NCBI RefSeq assembly: GCF_000152745.1
Contig: NZ_CH672428.1
Span: 492,916 to 556,915, forward strand
Length of the DNA: 64,000 nucleotides
Source of the DNA: Oceanicaulis sp. HTCC2633
GTDB lineage: Bacteria > Pseudomonadota > Alphaproteobacteria > Caulobacterales > Maricaulaceae
Direction of reading: 5' to 3'
Shown here: positions 33,698-44,955 of the stretch, one piece after another
Layout: each line of letters begins with the position of its first letter
How positions within the stretch are numbered: position 1 is the first letter of the stretch
Translations under genes and position numbers: made by a program
The notes under the pieces: generated by a model
The model's input: the letters and a program-made list of their open reading frames with translations, nothing else
What the model was told of the DNA's origin: nothing
Databases searched by the model: none

Positions 33698-35058
33698 TTA
33701 CATCAGCATGGTCATCGGATCTTCGATGAAGCCCTTGAAGGCGGACAGCCAGCGTGCGCCGTTCGCGCCGTCCACTACACGGTGGTCACAGGTCAGCGTC
33801 ACCGTCATCACGGTGGCTTTGGCCAGTGCGCCATCGGTGATCACCGGGCGCTCCTCCCCCGCGCCCACGCTCAGGATCATGCCCTGGGGCGGGTTGATGA
33901 TGGAGGAGAAGGACGAAATCCCGAACATGCCCAGATTGGACAGCGAGAAGGTGCCGCCCTGATATTCCTCGGGCTTGAGCTTGCGGTCGCGCGCGCGGGT
34001 CGCAAGGTCCTTCATCTCGGTGGAAATCTGCGCCAGGCCCTTCTGGTCGGCGTCCTTGATGATCGGGGTGATCAGACCGCCCTCGATCGCCACGGCGACG
34101 GATACGTCGGCATGCTTGTGCATCGCGATGCGGCCATCCTCGATCCAGCTGGCGTTCGCTTGCGGCACTTTCTTCAGCGCCAGACCGGACGCCTTGATCA
34201 GGATGTCATTGACCGACACCTTCACGCCTTCAGGCGTCTTGGCGTTGATCTCCTTGCGGAATTTCAGCAGCGCATCGAGGCGACAATCCACATTGAGCGG
34301 GAAGTGCGGGATATCACGGAAGCTCTCCGACAGGCGTTTGGCCGAGATCTTGGTGATATTGTCCGCCTTCTTGATCTCATAGCGGTCCGCGCTGATGCCG
34401 TACTGGGCCAGCGGTTCGTTCTCATCGACCGGTTTGGAGGGCTGGGATTTCGGCGCCTCGGATTTCGCGGCGGCTTTGTCGTCCGCCTTGCCGACGCCTT
34501 GCTCCCTGGCTTCTTCGATATCGCGTTTGACGATCCGGCCCTTGGGACCCGAACCATCGAGCGCCTTGAGATCAAGCCCGGCATCTTCGCCATGCGGCGC
34601 GCCAATGGTGACGCCTTGATGCGCTCGCCATCGTCATCGGACGGAGCGGCCGGGGCTTCGGATTTGGACTTGGAGCTTGAAGCGGGTTCGGACTTGCTCT
34701 CCGACGCCTCGCCTTCGCTCTTGGGCGTCTCGTCAGACGACTTGGCGTCAGCATCGCCCGAAGACGCGCCTTCGGCGCCCTTGGGCTCATAGCCCTCCAG
34801 TGCGCTCTTGTCCTCGCCGTCTTCGAGCAGCAGGCCGATAGGCGCGTTCACTTTCACGCCTTCGGTGCCTTCTTCGACCAGGATCTTGCCGATCACGCCT
34901 TCATCGACGGCTTCGACTTCCATCGTCGCCTTGTCGGTCTCGATCTCGGCGATCACATCGCCGGAATTGACCGTATCGCCTTCTTTCACCGTCCATTTGG
35001 ACAGCGTGCCCTCTTCCATCGTGGGCGACAGGGCGGGCATCAGGATTTCGATGGGCAT
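33698..35058 (-). pseudogene. pdhC: Pyruvate dehydrogenase E2 (dihydrolipoamide acetyltransferase), one-base frameshift
   Basis: The N-terminal part (from ATG 35058) encodes a lipoyl domain with the lipoylated Lys in [11 protein letters not shown], a long Ser/Lys/Glu/Ala-rich linker, and the beginning of the E3/E1-binding domain, [10 protein letters not shown]. At about 34585 the frame breaks. The rest (to 33698) continues in another frame with [18 protein letters not shown], then the acetyltransferase core and its active-site DHRVVDG. One extra G in the coding strand at AAG|ATG would restore an uninterrupted 453-residue protein with perfect family sequence, so a single base is missing. Because E2 is normally essential and everything else is intact, a sequencing or assembly error is more likely than true loss. 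Confidence 0.93.
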
Positions 35059-35070
35059 CAGAAGGCTCCG

Positions 35071-35502
35071 TCAGGCAGATCCGCTGGTCTGCGCTTTCGA
35101 ACGCAGTGTCGAGCGGGCGAAAAAGGTCAAGAAGAACAGCGCGATGTAGACGACTACCAAGGCCCCGTTCATCGAATTCTGGATCAGCTCGTCAATGCCG
35201 GTAAGGGCATTGTCCAGCGCCGCCTGCCCGGTGGGCGAGAGGCCGACTGTCTGATCAAGCTCGATCAGGGTCTGGACAAAGCCGTCATGAATGCGTTGCG
35301 AGCCGTAGGCGACGCGCCCGAGAAAGGCGAGCACCAGGGTGAGAAAGAAGAAGGAGAAGAGCCTGAGCCCGAAGCCGGCATGACGCAGGAAGACCCAGAC
35401 CGCGACGACATAGGCCGACACCACCGTGAAGAAGACCTGGACTCCGTTCAGAAGGATGTCCTGGTACTCCACCATCTGTTCGATGACGTCAGCCTCGGTC
35501 AT
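35071..35502 (-). CDS. Membrane protein of unknown function inside the pdh operon
   Basis: This 143-residue protein has about three membrane helices (roughly 16-36, 43-63, 115-135) and an amphipathic segment between the second and third. The frame opens at 35529, but ATG 35502 lies just after the pdhB stop with AGGGA before it. It sits between pdhB and pdhC, 12 bases before pdhC, and is clearly co-transcribed. No family recognised. It may tether or regulate the complex, or it may simply be a passenger. Confidence 0.75.
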   Translation of the reverse strand: MTEADVIEQMVEYQDILLNGVQVFFTVVSAYVVAVWVFLRHAGFGLRLFSFFFLTLVLAFLGRVAYGSQRIHDGFVQTLIELDQTVGLSPTGQAALDNALTGIDELIQNSMNGALVVVYIALFFLTFFARSTLRSKAQTSGSA

Positions 35503-35513
35503 GACGGTGGTCC

Positions 35514-36938
35514 CTACTCCACGTAGCACACCTGCTTGGCGGCCTTGATGATGTCCTCAACGCCCGGCAGCGACAAGGCTTCAAGGTTGGCGGCATAGGG
35601 CAGCGGCACGTCTTCCTGGAAAACCCGGGTCGGCGGCGCATCGAGATAATCGAACGCATCCATCGTGACCCGCGCAGCGATTTCCGCGCCGACGCCATGC
35701 TGGCCCCAGCCCTCTTCCGCGCAGACGATGCGATTGGTTTTCTTGACGGACTGAATGATCGTGTCGGTGTCGAGCGGACGCAGGGTGCGCAGGTCGATGA
35801 CCTCGGCCTCGATGCCCTCTTCAGACAGCTTTTCAGCCGCTTGCAGCGCAAAGCCGACCATGCGCGAATGCGCGGTGATGGTGACGTCAGAACCCTCACG
35901 GCGCACTTTCGCCTTGCCGATGGGCAGGACGAAATCATCCATGTCGGGGATTTCAAAGGTCTCGCCATACATCAGCTCGTGTTCCAGGAACACGACCGGG
36001 TTCGGGTCGCGGATGGCGGCCTTGAGCAAGCCTTTGGCGTCCGCCGCATCATAGGGCGCGATCACTTTCAGGCCCGGCACATGGGCGTACCAGCTCGAAT
36101 AGTCCTGGCTGTGCTGCGCCCCAACGCGTGACGCCGCGCCGTTGGGGCCGCGGAACACGATGGGGCAGCCCATCTGACCGCCGGACATGTAAAGGGTCTT
36201 GGCCGCCGAGTTGATGATGTGGTCAATCGCCTGCATGGCGAAGTTGAAGGTCATGAACTCGACGATGGGCTTGAGACCGCCAAAGGCCGCGCCGACGCCG
36301 AGACCGGCAAAGCCATGCTCGGTGATCGGGGTGTCCACGACGCGCTGGTCGCCGAATTCCTCAAGCAGCTCGCGGGTCACCTTGTAGGCGCCCTGATACT
36401 GGGCGACTTCCTCGCCCATGACGAAGACAGCCTCGTCCGCACGCATCTCCTCGGCCATCGCGTCGCGCAGGGCGTCGCGGATGGTGATCTCTTTCATCTT
36501 GGTCCCTTCGGGGATGTCGGGATCAGAAAGGGTCTTGCCCTTGGGCTTTTGCGGCGCGTCGGCCTTGTCATCGGATTTGGACTTGGACTCAGATTTCGCC
36601 TCGTCTTTTTTCCCGGGCGAGGTGTCATCCTTGGAGGCTTTGGCGTCGGCGTCATCCGCTTCAGGGTCATAGCCCTCAAGGGCGCTGTCATCTTCACCCT
36701 CTTCAAGGAGGATGGCGATGGGCGCGTTGACCTGAACGCCTTCGGTTCCCTCATCGACGAGGAGTTTGCCGACCCGGCCCTCTTCAACGGCTTCGACTTC
36801 CATCGTCGCCTTGTCGGTCTCGATCTCGGCGATCACATCGCCGGAATTGACCTGATCGCCGGGTTTGACGGTCCATTTCGCCAGCGTCCCTTCTTCCATG
36901 GTCGGAGACAGGGCAGGCATGAGCACTTTGATAGGCAT
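35514..36938 (-). CDS. pdhB: Pyruvate dehydrogenase E1 beta subunit with N-terminal lipoyl domain
   Basis: E1-beta, with E1-alpha, decarboxylates pyruvate using thiamine diphosphate. It has 474 residues. Residues 1-80 are a lipoyl domain ([12 protein letters not shown]) nearly identical to that of pdhC. A charged Lys/Asp/Ser linker follows, and from about 145 the transketolase-like beta subunit with [24 protein letters not shown] and the C-terminal half [14 protein letters not shown] lipoyl domain fused to E1-beta is typical of alphaproteobacteria. It begins 5 bases after pdhA. Confidence 0.97.
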   Translation of the reverse strand: MPIKVLMPALSPTMEEGTLAKWTVKPGDQVNSGDVIAEIETDKATMEVEAVEEGRVGKLLVDEGTEGVQVNAPIAILLEEGEDDSALEGYDPEADDADAKASKDDTSPGKKDEAKSESKSKSDDKADAPQKPKGKTLSDPDIPEGTKMKEITIRDALRDAMAEEMRADEAVFVMGEEVAQYQGAYKVTRELLEEFGDQRVVDTPITEHGFAGLGVGAAFGGLKPIVEFMTFNFAMQAIDHIINSAAKTLYMSGGQMGCPIVFRGPNGAASRVGAQHSQDYSSWYAHVPGLKVIAPYDAADAKGLLKAAIRDPNPVVFLEHELMYGETFEIPDMDDFVLPIGKAKVRREGSDVTITAHSRMVGFALQAAEKLSEEGIEAEVIDLRTLRPLDTDTIIQSVKKTNRIVCAEEGWGQHGVGAEIAARVTMDAFDYLDAPPTRVFQEDVPLPYAANLEALSLPGVEDIIKAAKQVCYVE

Positions 36939-36943
36939 GTGAC

Positions 36944-37972
36944 TTAACCCTCGATCAGAACGTCGGTGTACAGCTCGGACGGATCGGGTTCCGGGCTGTC
37001 CTTGGCGAAGTCGGCCGACTTGTTGACGATGGCCTTGACCTCTTTGTCCATCTCCTTGAGCGCGTCCTCGTCTGACCAGCCCTTCTCCAGGATGATCTTG
37101 CGCGCCAGGTCGATGGGGTCCTTGTGGTCGCGAATGTCGTTGACCTCGTCTCGGGTGCGGTATTTCGCCGGGTCGGACATGGAGTGACCGCGATAGCGAT
37201 AGGTCTTCATCTCAAGGATGAACGGCCCCTCGCCAGAGCGCGCATGCTCGACGGCGCGCTTGGCGGCGTCATAAACCGCGGTGACGTCCATGCCGTCCAC
37301 TTCCTCGCCCGGAATGCCAAAGGACGCGCCGCGCTTGTGAAGATGGGTTTCAGAGCTCGCGCGAGCCACGGAGGTGCCCATGGCGTACTGGTTGTTCTCG
37401 ATGATGTAGACGACCGGCAGGTTCCAGAGCTTGGCCATGTTGAAGCTCTCATAAACCTGGCCCTGATTGGCCGCGCCGTCGCCGAAATAGGCCGCGCAGA
37501 CCTTGCCGTTCTTCTTGTACTTGTTGGAGAAGGCCAGACCGGTGCCGATCGGCACCTGGGCGCCGACAATGCCGTGACCGCCAAAGAACTGCTTGTCGCG
37601 GGAGAACATGTGCATGCTCCCGCCCTTGCCCTTGGAATAGCCGCCCTCACGTCCGGTCAGCTCGGCCATCACCCCGTTCGGATCCATGCCGGTGGCCAGC
37701 ATGTGCGCATGGTCACGATAGCCGGTGATGACCTGGTCGCCTTCTTCCAGCGCGCCCTGCACGCCGACCACGACCGCTTCCTGGCCAATATAGAGGTGAC
37801 AGAAACCCGCGATCAGGCCCATGCCGTAGAGCTGGCCCGCCTTCTCCTCGAAGCGGCGCATCAGCAGCATGTCCTTGTACCAGCTCATGAGCTGGTCCTC
37901 GGTCACATCAGGTTTGTTGTTGCGCGCAGAGGCGGATTTGCTCGCAGCGCCGGAAGAGCGTTTCGTCGCCAT
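36944..37972 (-). CDS. pdhA: Pyruvate dehydrogenase E1 alpha subunit
   Basis: E1-alpha carries the thiamine diphosphate site of the complex. It has about 342 residues. It shows the TPP-binding motif from [15 protein letters not shown] to [10 protein letters not shown], the regulatory-loop region [19 protein letters not shown], and an N-terminal Ala/Ser/Lys extension. The frame can start at GTG 37981, but ATG 37972 gives a normal start. It is the first gene of the pdh operon and has a perfect inverted repeat 11 bases before the ATG. Confidence 0.96.
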   Translation of the reverse strand: MATKRSSGAASKSASARNNKPDVTEDQLMSWYKDMLLMRRFEEKAGQLYGMGLIAGFCHLYIGQEAVVVGVQGALEEGDQVITGYRDHAHMLATGMDPNGVMAELTGREGGYSKGKGGSMHMFSRDKQFFGGHGIVGAQVPIGTGLAFSNKYKKNGKVCAAYFGDGAANQGQVYESFNMAKLWNLPVVYIIENNQYAMGTSVARASSETHLHKRGASFGIPGEEVDGMDVTAVYDAAKRAVEHARSGEGPFILEMKTYRYRGHSMSDPAKYRTRDEVNDIRDHKDPIDLARKIILEKGWSDEDALKEMDKEVKAIVNKSADFAKDSPEPDPSELYTDVLIEG

Positions 37973-37982
37973 ATATTTCACA

Positions 37983-38002
37983 TGCGAACCAAAGGGTTCG
38001 CA
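37983..38002 (-). promoter_or_regulatory. Inverted repeat upstream of pdhA
   Basis: Arms TGCGAACC and GGTTCGCA (8 bases each, four-base spacer AAAG) lie 11 bases before ATG 37972 and at the edge of the alternative GTG start. In DNA this could be an operator. In RNA it forms a hairpin that would sit at the ribosome-binding region of the first pdh gene. Either could control pyruvate dehydrogenase. Position and symmetry are the only evidence. Confidence 0.5.
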
Positions 38003-38102
38003 CTCCCTGTTGACGTCACGTCAGCCTTTAACAGGGATGGCGATATGCCGTAAAGCGCATAGATTATGTTGCGCGTGCGAACAATTAACCGTGAACGGAG
38101 TG

Positions 38103-38435
38103 TCAGCCGCCATGATCGGGCTGTGCGCCGCGGTCAATCTGGACGACGATCTCGTCGGGATGCGCGAAGCGAAGCACCGCCCGGGCGCGCTCTTCGAGAT
38201 AGTCCACATCCACGGCCGCATCCGGGCCTTCCGCCTTCAGACGCGCCACGCGGTCTTCCATCTGTTCGCGGGTTGAGCGCACGTCAGCCAGCTCGGCTTC
38301 AGCCGCCGAGATCTGCGCCTGAATGCGCAGATGATTGAGATAGCCCTGCTCGCCATGGAGCGCGTGATAGCTGAGATAGCTGATCACAATCGCCAACCCA
38401 ATCAAGGGGATGAAGCGCTTCAGCACCTTCATCAT
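38103..38435 (-). CDS. ftsB: Septum formation initiator FtsB (DivIC)
   Basis: FtsB is a small bitopic divisome protein that links FtsL and FtsQ. The 110-residue product has one membrane helix (about residues 8-25), then a coiled coil (about 35-70, HLRIQAQISAAEAELADVRS) and a short globular tail containing LEERARAVLRFAHPDE. Start codons at 38450, 38435 and 38432 are possible; ATG 38435 or 38432 follows a GGATGG stretch. The eno-ftsB-pdhA order is conserved in alphaproteobacteria. Two GANTC sites lie about 80-100 bases upstream. Confidence 0.9.
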   Translation of the reverse strand: MMKVLKRFIPLIGLAIVISYLSYHALHGEQGYLNHLRIQAQISAAEAELADVRSTREQMEDRVARLKAEGPDAAVDVDYLEERARAVLRFAHPDEIVVQIDRGAQPDHGG

Positions 38436-38554
38436 AACCCATCCATCCACCGTCCGCCTTTTGCGGATCGTTCGATTGGCAGATTAGGCAAACTCAGTAA
38501 AGGAAGCGTTAGGCCGAATCAGAAAGTGCTGATTCGTTCCCGTTTTGCGGGAAA

Positions 38555-38585
38555 CAAAAAACGGCCCGGATCGCTCCGGGCCGTT
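38555..38585 (-). terminator. Rho-independent terminator of eno
   Basis: AACGGCCCGG (38560-38569) and CCGGGCCGTT (38576-38585) pair perfectly over ten bases with a six-base loop. On the minus strand the hairpin is followed by a run of six T (38560-38555). It lies 27 bases after the eno stop codon. Confidence 0.9.
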
Positions 38586-38611
38586 CTGAAGAACGCATAT
38601 CCGGCCGCACG

Positions 38612-39913
<1,302 letters not shown>

Positions 39914-39984
39914 TCAAGCCGCGCATCCCCTGCCCGGCTCTGGTGCTTTTGCTGCGCGCTTCATAAACGAGGCATGCAAATGCG

Positions 39985-40019
39985 AAAAGCCCTGCACCGG
40001 GTCCGGTGCAGGGCTTTTT
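39985..40019. terminator. Bidirectional-looking terminator between eno and rpmF
   Basis: GCCCTGCACCGG (39989-40000) and CCGGTGCAGGGC (40003-40014) form a 12-base-pair stem with a two-base spacer that will open to a small loop. T5 follows on the plus strand and T4 on the minus strand. It lies 40 bases after the rpmF stop, so its main job is probably to end the rpmF transcript. Confidence 0.85.
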
Positions 40020-40059
40020 CTGTCAGACTGCGCGCCGCCAATGCGGCGCGGCGTCCGGC

Positions 40060-40242
40060 TTAGTCGTCCTGGCCGTCCAGGATCTGACGACCGCGATACA
40101 TGCCGGTCTTCAGATCGATGTGGTGCGGACGGCGCAGTTCGCCGGAATCCTTGTCTTCGATGTACGCCGTCGTGCCGATGGCGTCGTGCGCGCGACGCAT
40201 GCCGCGCTTGGAGCGGGTGACTTTATGCTTAGGGACCGCCAT
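40060..40242 (-). CDS. rpmF: Ribosomal protein L32
   Basis: This 60-residue large-subunit protein begins [20 protein letters not shown], the standard L32 start, and ends with [16 protein letters not shown]. No zinc-binding Cys pairs are present, as usual in alphaproteobacteria. It stands alone with a strong terminator after it. Confidence 0.98.
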   Translation of the reverse strand: MAVPKHKVTRSKRGMRRAHDAIGTTAYIEDKDSGELRRPHHIDLKTGMYRGRQILDGQDD

Positions 40243-40353
40243 CGGTCTCTCCTTACGTTCTCAAACGCGAATGACTCGGGATCGCGCAAAGCTGACTTCG
40301 CGCGAATGAGCGCCGGGCTATACCGGTTTGCGCGGCCTGATGCAACAGGGCTG

Positions 40354-42488
<2,135 letters not shown>

Positions 42489-42507
42489 CGCGCGCCCCTA
42501 TCGCTTA

Positions 42508-42924
42508 TCAGTTCGGCAAATCAGGGTCCTGGGCCGGCTCATCCTGCGCAGGAGCGTCATCGGAAGCCGGTGCAGGGTCGGCAGGCGCTTCATCAGTCGG
42601 CGCAGGCACATCGGTTTCAAGCCCTTCCAGATCGCCAAAGGGCAGATCGGAATTGGTCTGGGTCTCGCCGACGCGGTCCAGGACCGAACCGGAGGACGTG
42701 GTGACGCCCGAAATGATGGCGAGCAGGATGGAGTTGCCGATGAACAGCGCGCCCAGGATCATGGTGACGCGCGTCAGCAGGTTGGCCGCGCCGCGGCCGC
42801 TCATCATGCCGCCGGGACCACCGCCGCCAATGCCCAGAGCGCCGCCCTCAGAGCGTTGCATCAGGATGACGCCGGTCAGCGCGGCGGCGATAAGAACGTG
42901 GATGATCAGAAGGACAGCAGTCAT
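42508..42924 (-). CDS. secG: Preprotein translocase subunit SecG
   Basis: SecG is the accessory membrane subunit of the SecYEG channel. It has 138 residues: one helix at about 3-22, the conserved loop LMQRSEGGALGIGGGGPGG, a second helix near 55-75, then a Pro/Ala/Asp-rich acidic tail of about 55 residues, as seen in alphaproteobacteria. secG next to tpiA and pyrG is a conserved context. Confidence 0.95.
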   Translation of the reverse strand: MTAVLLIIHVLIAAALTGVILMQRSEGGALGIGGGGPGGMMSGRGAANLLTRVTMILGALFIGNSILLAIISGVTTSSGSVLDRVGETQTNSDLPFGDLEGLETDVPAPTDEAPADPAPASDDAPAQDEPAQDPDLPN

Positions 42925-42976
42925 TGCGCGGCGTTTCCGAATAAACAGAGTTCGTCCGCGCGAGGACCGCGACGGA

Positions 42977-43981
42977 CTAGTTGGCCGCGCGTTTTAGCTC
43001 AGCTTCAGGCGGAGCGCCACCTTCCACCTGTATCTTGCGCTTGGACGCCGCCGCCATGCGCCTCTGGAGCGCTTCAGCCGCTTTGGCCATCTCTTCCTGG
43101 GAGCGCTCCATGCCGTCATCTCCGGCATAGGCGACATAGGCGGCCATGGAGAGCTCCTTGGCCAGCGAGAGGTTGGCGTGGGTCAGGCCGGCCTGTTCAC
43201 GCAATTCCTGAGAGACGTCGACCAAGGCCTTGGCGACACGGGAGGCTTCGCTGGAGCGGAACTTCGCCATGCGAGCCCGAAGCTCGCGCGCGCTGTTTTC
43301 GAACTCCGACAGATCGATCGCCGGCTGGCGGCCGACCTTCATCTCCCGCATGCCCGCTTCCGCGCCCACAATGATGCGCATGCACAGGCGGCGCAGGCGT
43401 TCGCCCTCAACCGTGCGCTGAGCCTCATCGATCCAGGCATGAGCTTTCTGCAGCGCCTCGATGTCGTTGGTGACGACCGCCTTGAGCACGTTGGGCGCCT
43501 CGATCGGCTTCACGGCGCCCGCGCCGCGTTCCTTGTCGCGACGACGGTCCGGGCCGATATAGTCACTGGTTACGATGAACGGCTTGCGGGCCCGGATCAG
43601 GGTGCGAATGCGGTCTTCGACAAAGCTGTTGGAGAGCGGCCGGATCAGTAGATCATCCGCGCCGCAGCCAATGGCGTTGCGCACCAGATCGGCGTCGCGA
43701 CGCCAGGATGTCAGCAAGAGCGCGACAAACGGATTGTTGGACAGTTCGCCAGAGCGGATCGCACGCACGAGCCTGAACACTTCCGCCTCATGATCCGCGG
43801 TTTCCGCAATGATCAGATGCGGCGCGTCGTCCTGCACGATCCGGCGCAGCTCTGACAGGGTGTTGAGCTGGAAAATGTCGCGAAAACCAATCTCGTGGAG
43901 AGAATATCGCGTTGTGCGCTGGTTGACGGACACCGGATCGTAGAGCGCCACGCTCGCGCGGCTGTAATCGATTTCGCTCAT
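42977..43981 (-). CDS. Degenerate receiver-domain protein with C-terminal helical region
   Basis: This 334-residue protein starts with a receiver-like fold (about 1-130). The phospho-acceptor Asp is replaced by E60 (LIIAETAD), the conserved Lys by R114 (LLIRPL), and only one Asp (D15) remains of the acidic pocket, so phosphorylation is unlikely. T91 is kept. The linker carries YIGPDRRR, a motif seen in several alphaproteobacterial regulators. The rest (about 165-334) is helical and charged, without a recognised output domain. A Glu at the acceptor position can mimic the phosphorylated state. It is between secG and tpiA with its own start; role unknown. Confidence 0.75.
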   Translation of the reverse strand: MSEIDYSRASVALYDPVSVNQRTTRYSLHEIGFRDIFQLNTLSELRRIVQDDAPHLIIAETADHEAEVFRLVRAIRSGELSNNPFVALLLTSWRRDADLVRNAIGCGADDLLIRPLSNSFVEDRIRTLIRARKPFIVTSDYIGPDRRRDKERGAGAVKPIEAPNVLKAVVTNDIEALQKAHAWIDEAQRTVEGERLRRLCMRIIVGAEAGMREMKVGRQPAIDLSEFENSARELRARMAKFRSSEASRVAKALVDVSQELREQAGLTHANLSLAKELSMAAYVAYAGDDGMERSQEEMAKAAEALQRRMAAASKRKIQVEGGAPPEAELKRAAN

Positions 43982-44055
43982 GCACCACCCCGCCTGTTGA
44001 TCAGGCCAATTCCTTATTCAACCGGGGAGACTAAATAAAAACTCTGAAGAACGCC

Positions 44056-44793
44056 TTACCGGAGCGTACGGATTATTGAGGCGAACTGTTCGGGCTTTAA
44101 GCTGGCGCCGCCTATGAGGCCGCCATCAATATCAGATTGCGACAACAGCGCGTCTGCATTCGCAGGGTTCATGGAACCGCCATAGAGAATGCGCAGCGCG
44201 TCGCCATCAGAACCCGGCCAGGCCGCGCGCAAGGCGGCGTGCATGGCCTGGGCGTCCTCAGGACTGGCGGTGCGCCCGGTGCCGATCGCCCAGACCGGTT
44301 CATAGGCGATGACGATCTGGTCTGCGGCGCACTCGGGAAGGCTGGCGCGCATCTGGGTGATGACGACCGCTTCAGCGTCTCCCGATTCGCGTTGCTCGAG
44401 CGTTTCCCCGACACAGAGTATGGGCGTGAGCCCCGCCTCCAGCGCCGCTTTCGCCTTTGCGCGCACAATCGCATTGTCCTCGCCATGATCGGCGCGACGT
44501 TCGCTATGCCCGACAATGACATGGCTGCAGCCCAGATCCGCCAGCATCCGCGCGCTGACATCTCCGGTATGCGCGCCCGATTGCGTCATGGCGCAGTCCT
44601 GCCCGCCCAGCATCAGCCATTCGGGCTTGGTCTGCGCCATGGCCAGGATCAGGGTTGCGGGCGGACATAAAAGGATATCCGCGTCTGGAGTCTGCGACAG
44701 CGCAGCGGAAAGTTCGGTCAGGAACGCCCGGTCAGCCAAGAGCCCGTTCATCTTCCAGTTGCCCGCCACCAGCTTGCGCCGCATCGTCGCCAT
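44056..44793 (-). CDS. tpiA: Triosephosphate isomerase
   Basis: This enzyme interconverts glyceraldehyde-3-phosphate and dihydroxyacetone phosphate. It has 245 residues. It shows the substrate Lys in AGNWKMNG, the catalytic His in VIVGHSERR, the catalytic Glu in AYEPVWAIGTG and the phosphate loop ILYGGSMNPANA. It is divergent from ppiD. Confidence 0.98.
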   Translation of the reverse strand: MATMRRKLVAGNWKMNGLLADRAFLTELSAALSQTPDADILLCPPATLILAMAQTKPEWLMLGGQDCAMTQSGAHTGDVSARMLADLGCSHVIVGHSERRADHGEDNAIVRAKAKAALEAGLTPILCVGETLEQRESGDAEAVVITQMRASLPECAADQIVIAYEPVWAIGTGRTASPEDAQAMHAALRAAWPGSDGDALRILYGGSMNPANADALLSQSDIDGGLIGGASLKPEQFASIIRTLR

Positions 44794-44815
44794 CCCCGTC
44801 CTGCGTTCTTGTTTG

Positions 44816-44834
44816 GCCGCTTAGAAGAAGCGGC
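44816..44834. repeat. Inverted repeat in the tpiA-ppiD divergent region
   Basis: GCCGCTT (44816-44822) and AAGCGGC (44828-44834) form a perfect seven-base stem with a five-base loop in the 162-base divergent spacer. It could be an operator for either gene. No T-run follows. Nothing else was recognised in this spacer. Confidence 0.4.
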
Positions 44835-44955
44835 GCGCTGGGATAGCAGTGCAAGAACCCGGCTGCAACGCACTGGCCTGCTTGCCGCACAAGCCCCGCC
44901 CGGCTACGGTCCCGCCGCATACCCACCCGCCCCTAGGCCTGATCTGGAACGCTCC

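Noticed and set aside
34570-34600. Programmed ribosomal frameshift in pdhC
   Set aside because: No slippery heptamer and no following pseudoknot or hairpin was seen at the site.
34264-35058. pdhC as two separate genes (N-terminal lipoyl protein and C-terminal acyltransferase)
   Set aside because: The residues after the break in the second frame continue the E2 sequence exactly, so a single missing base explains both halves better than a gene split.
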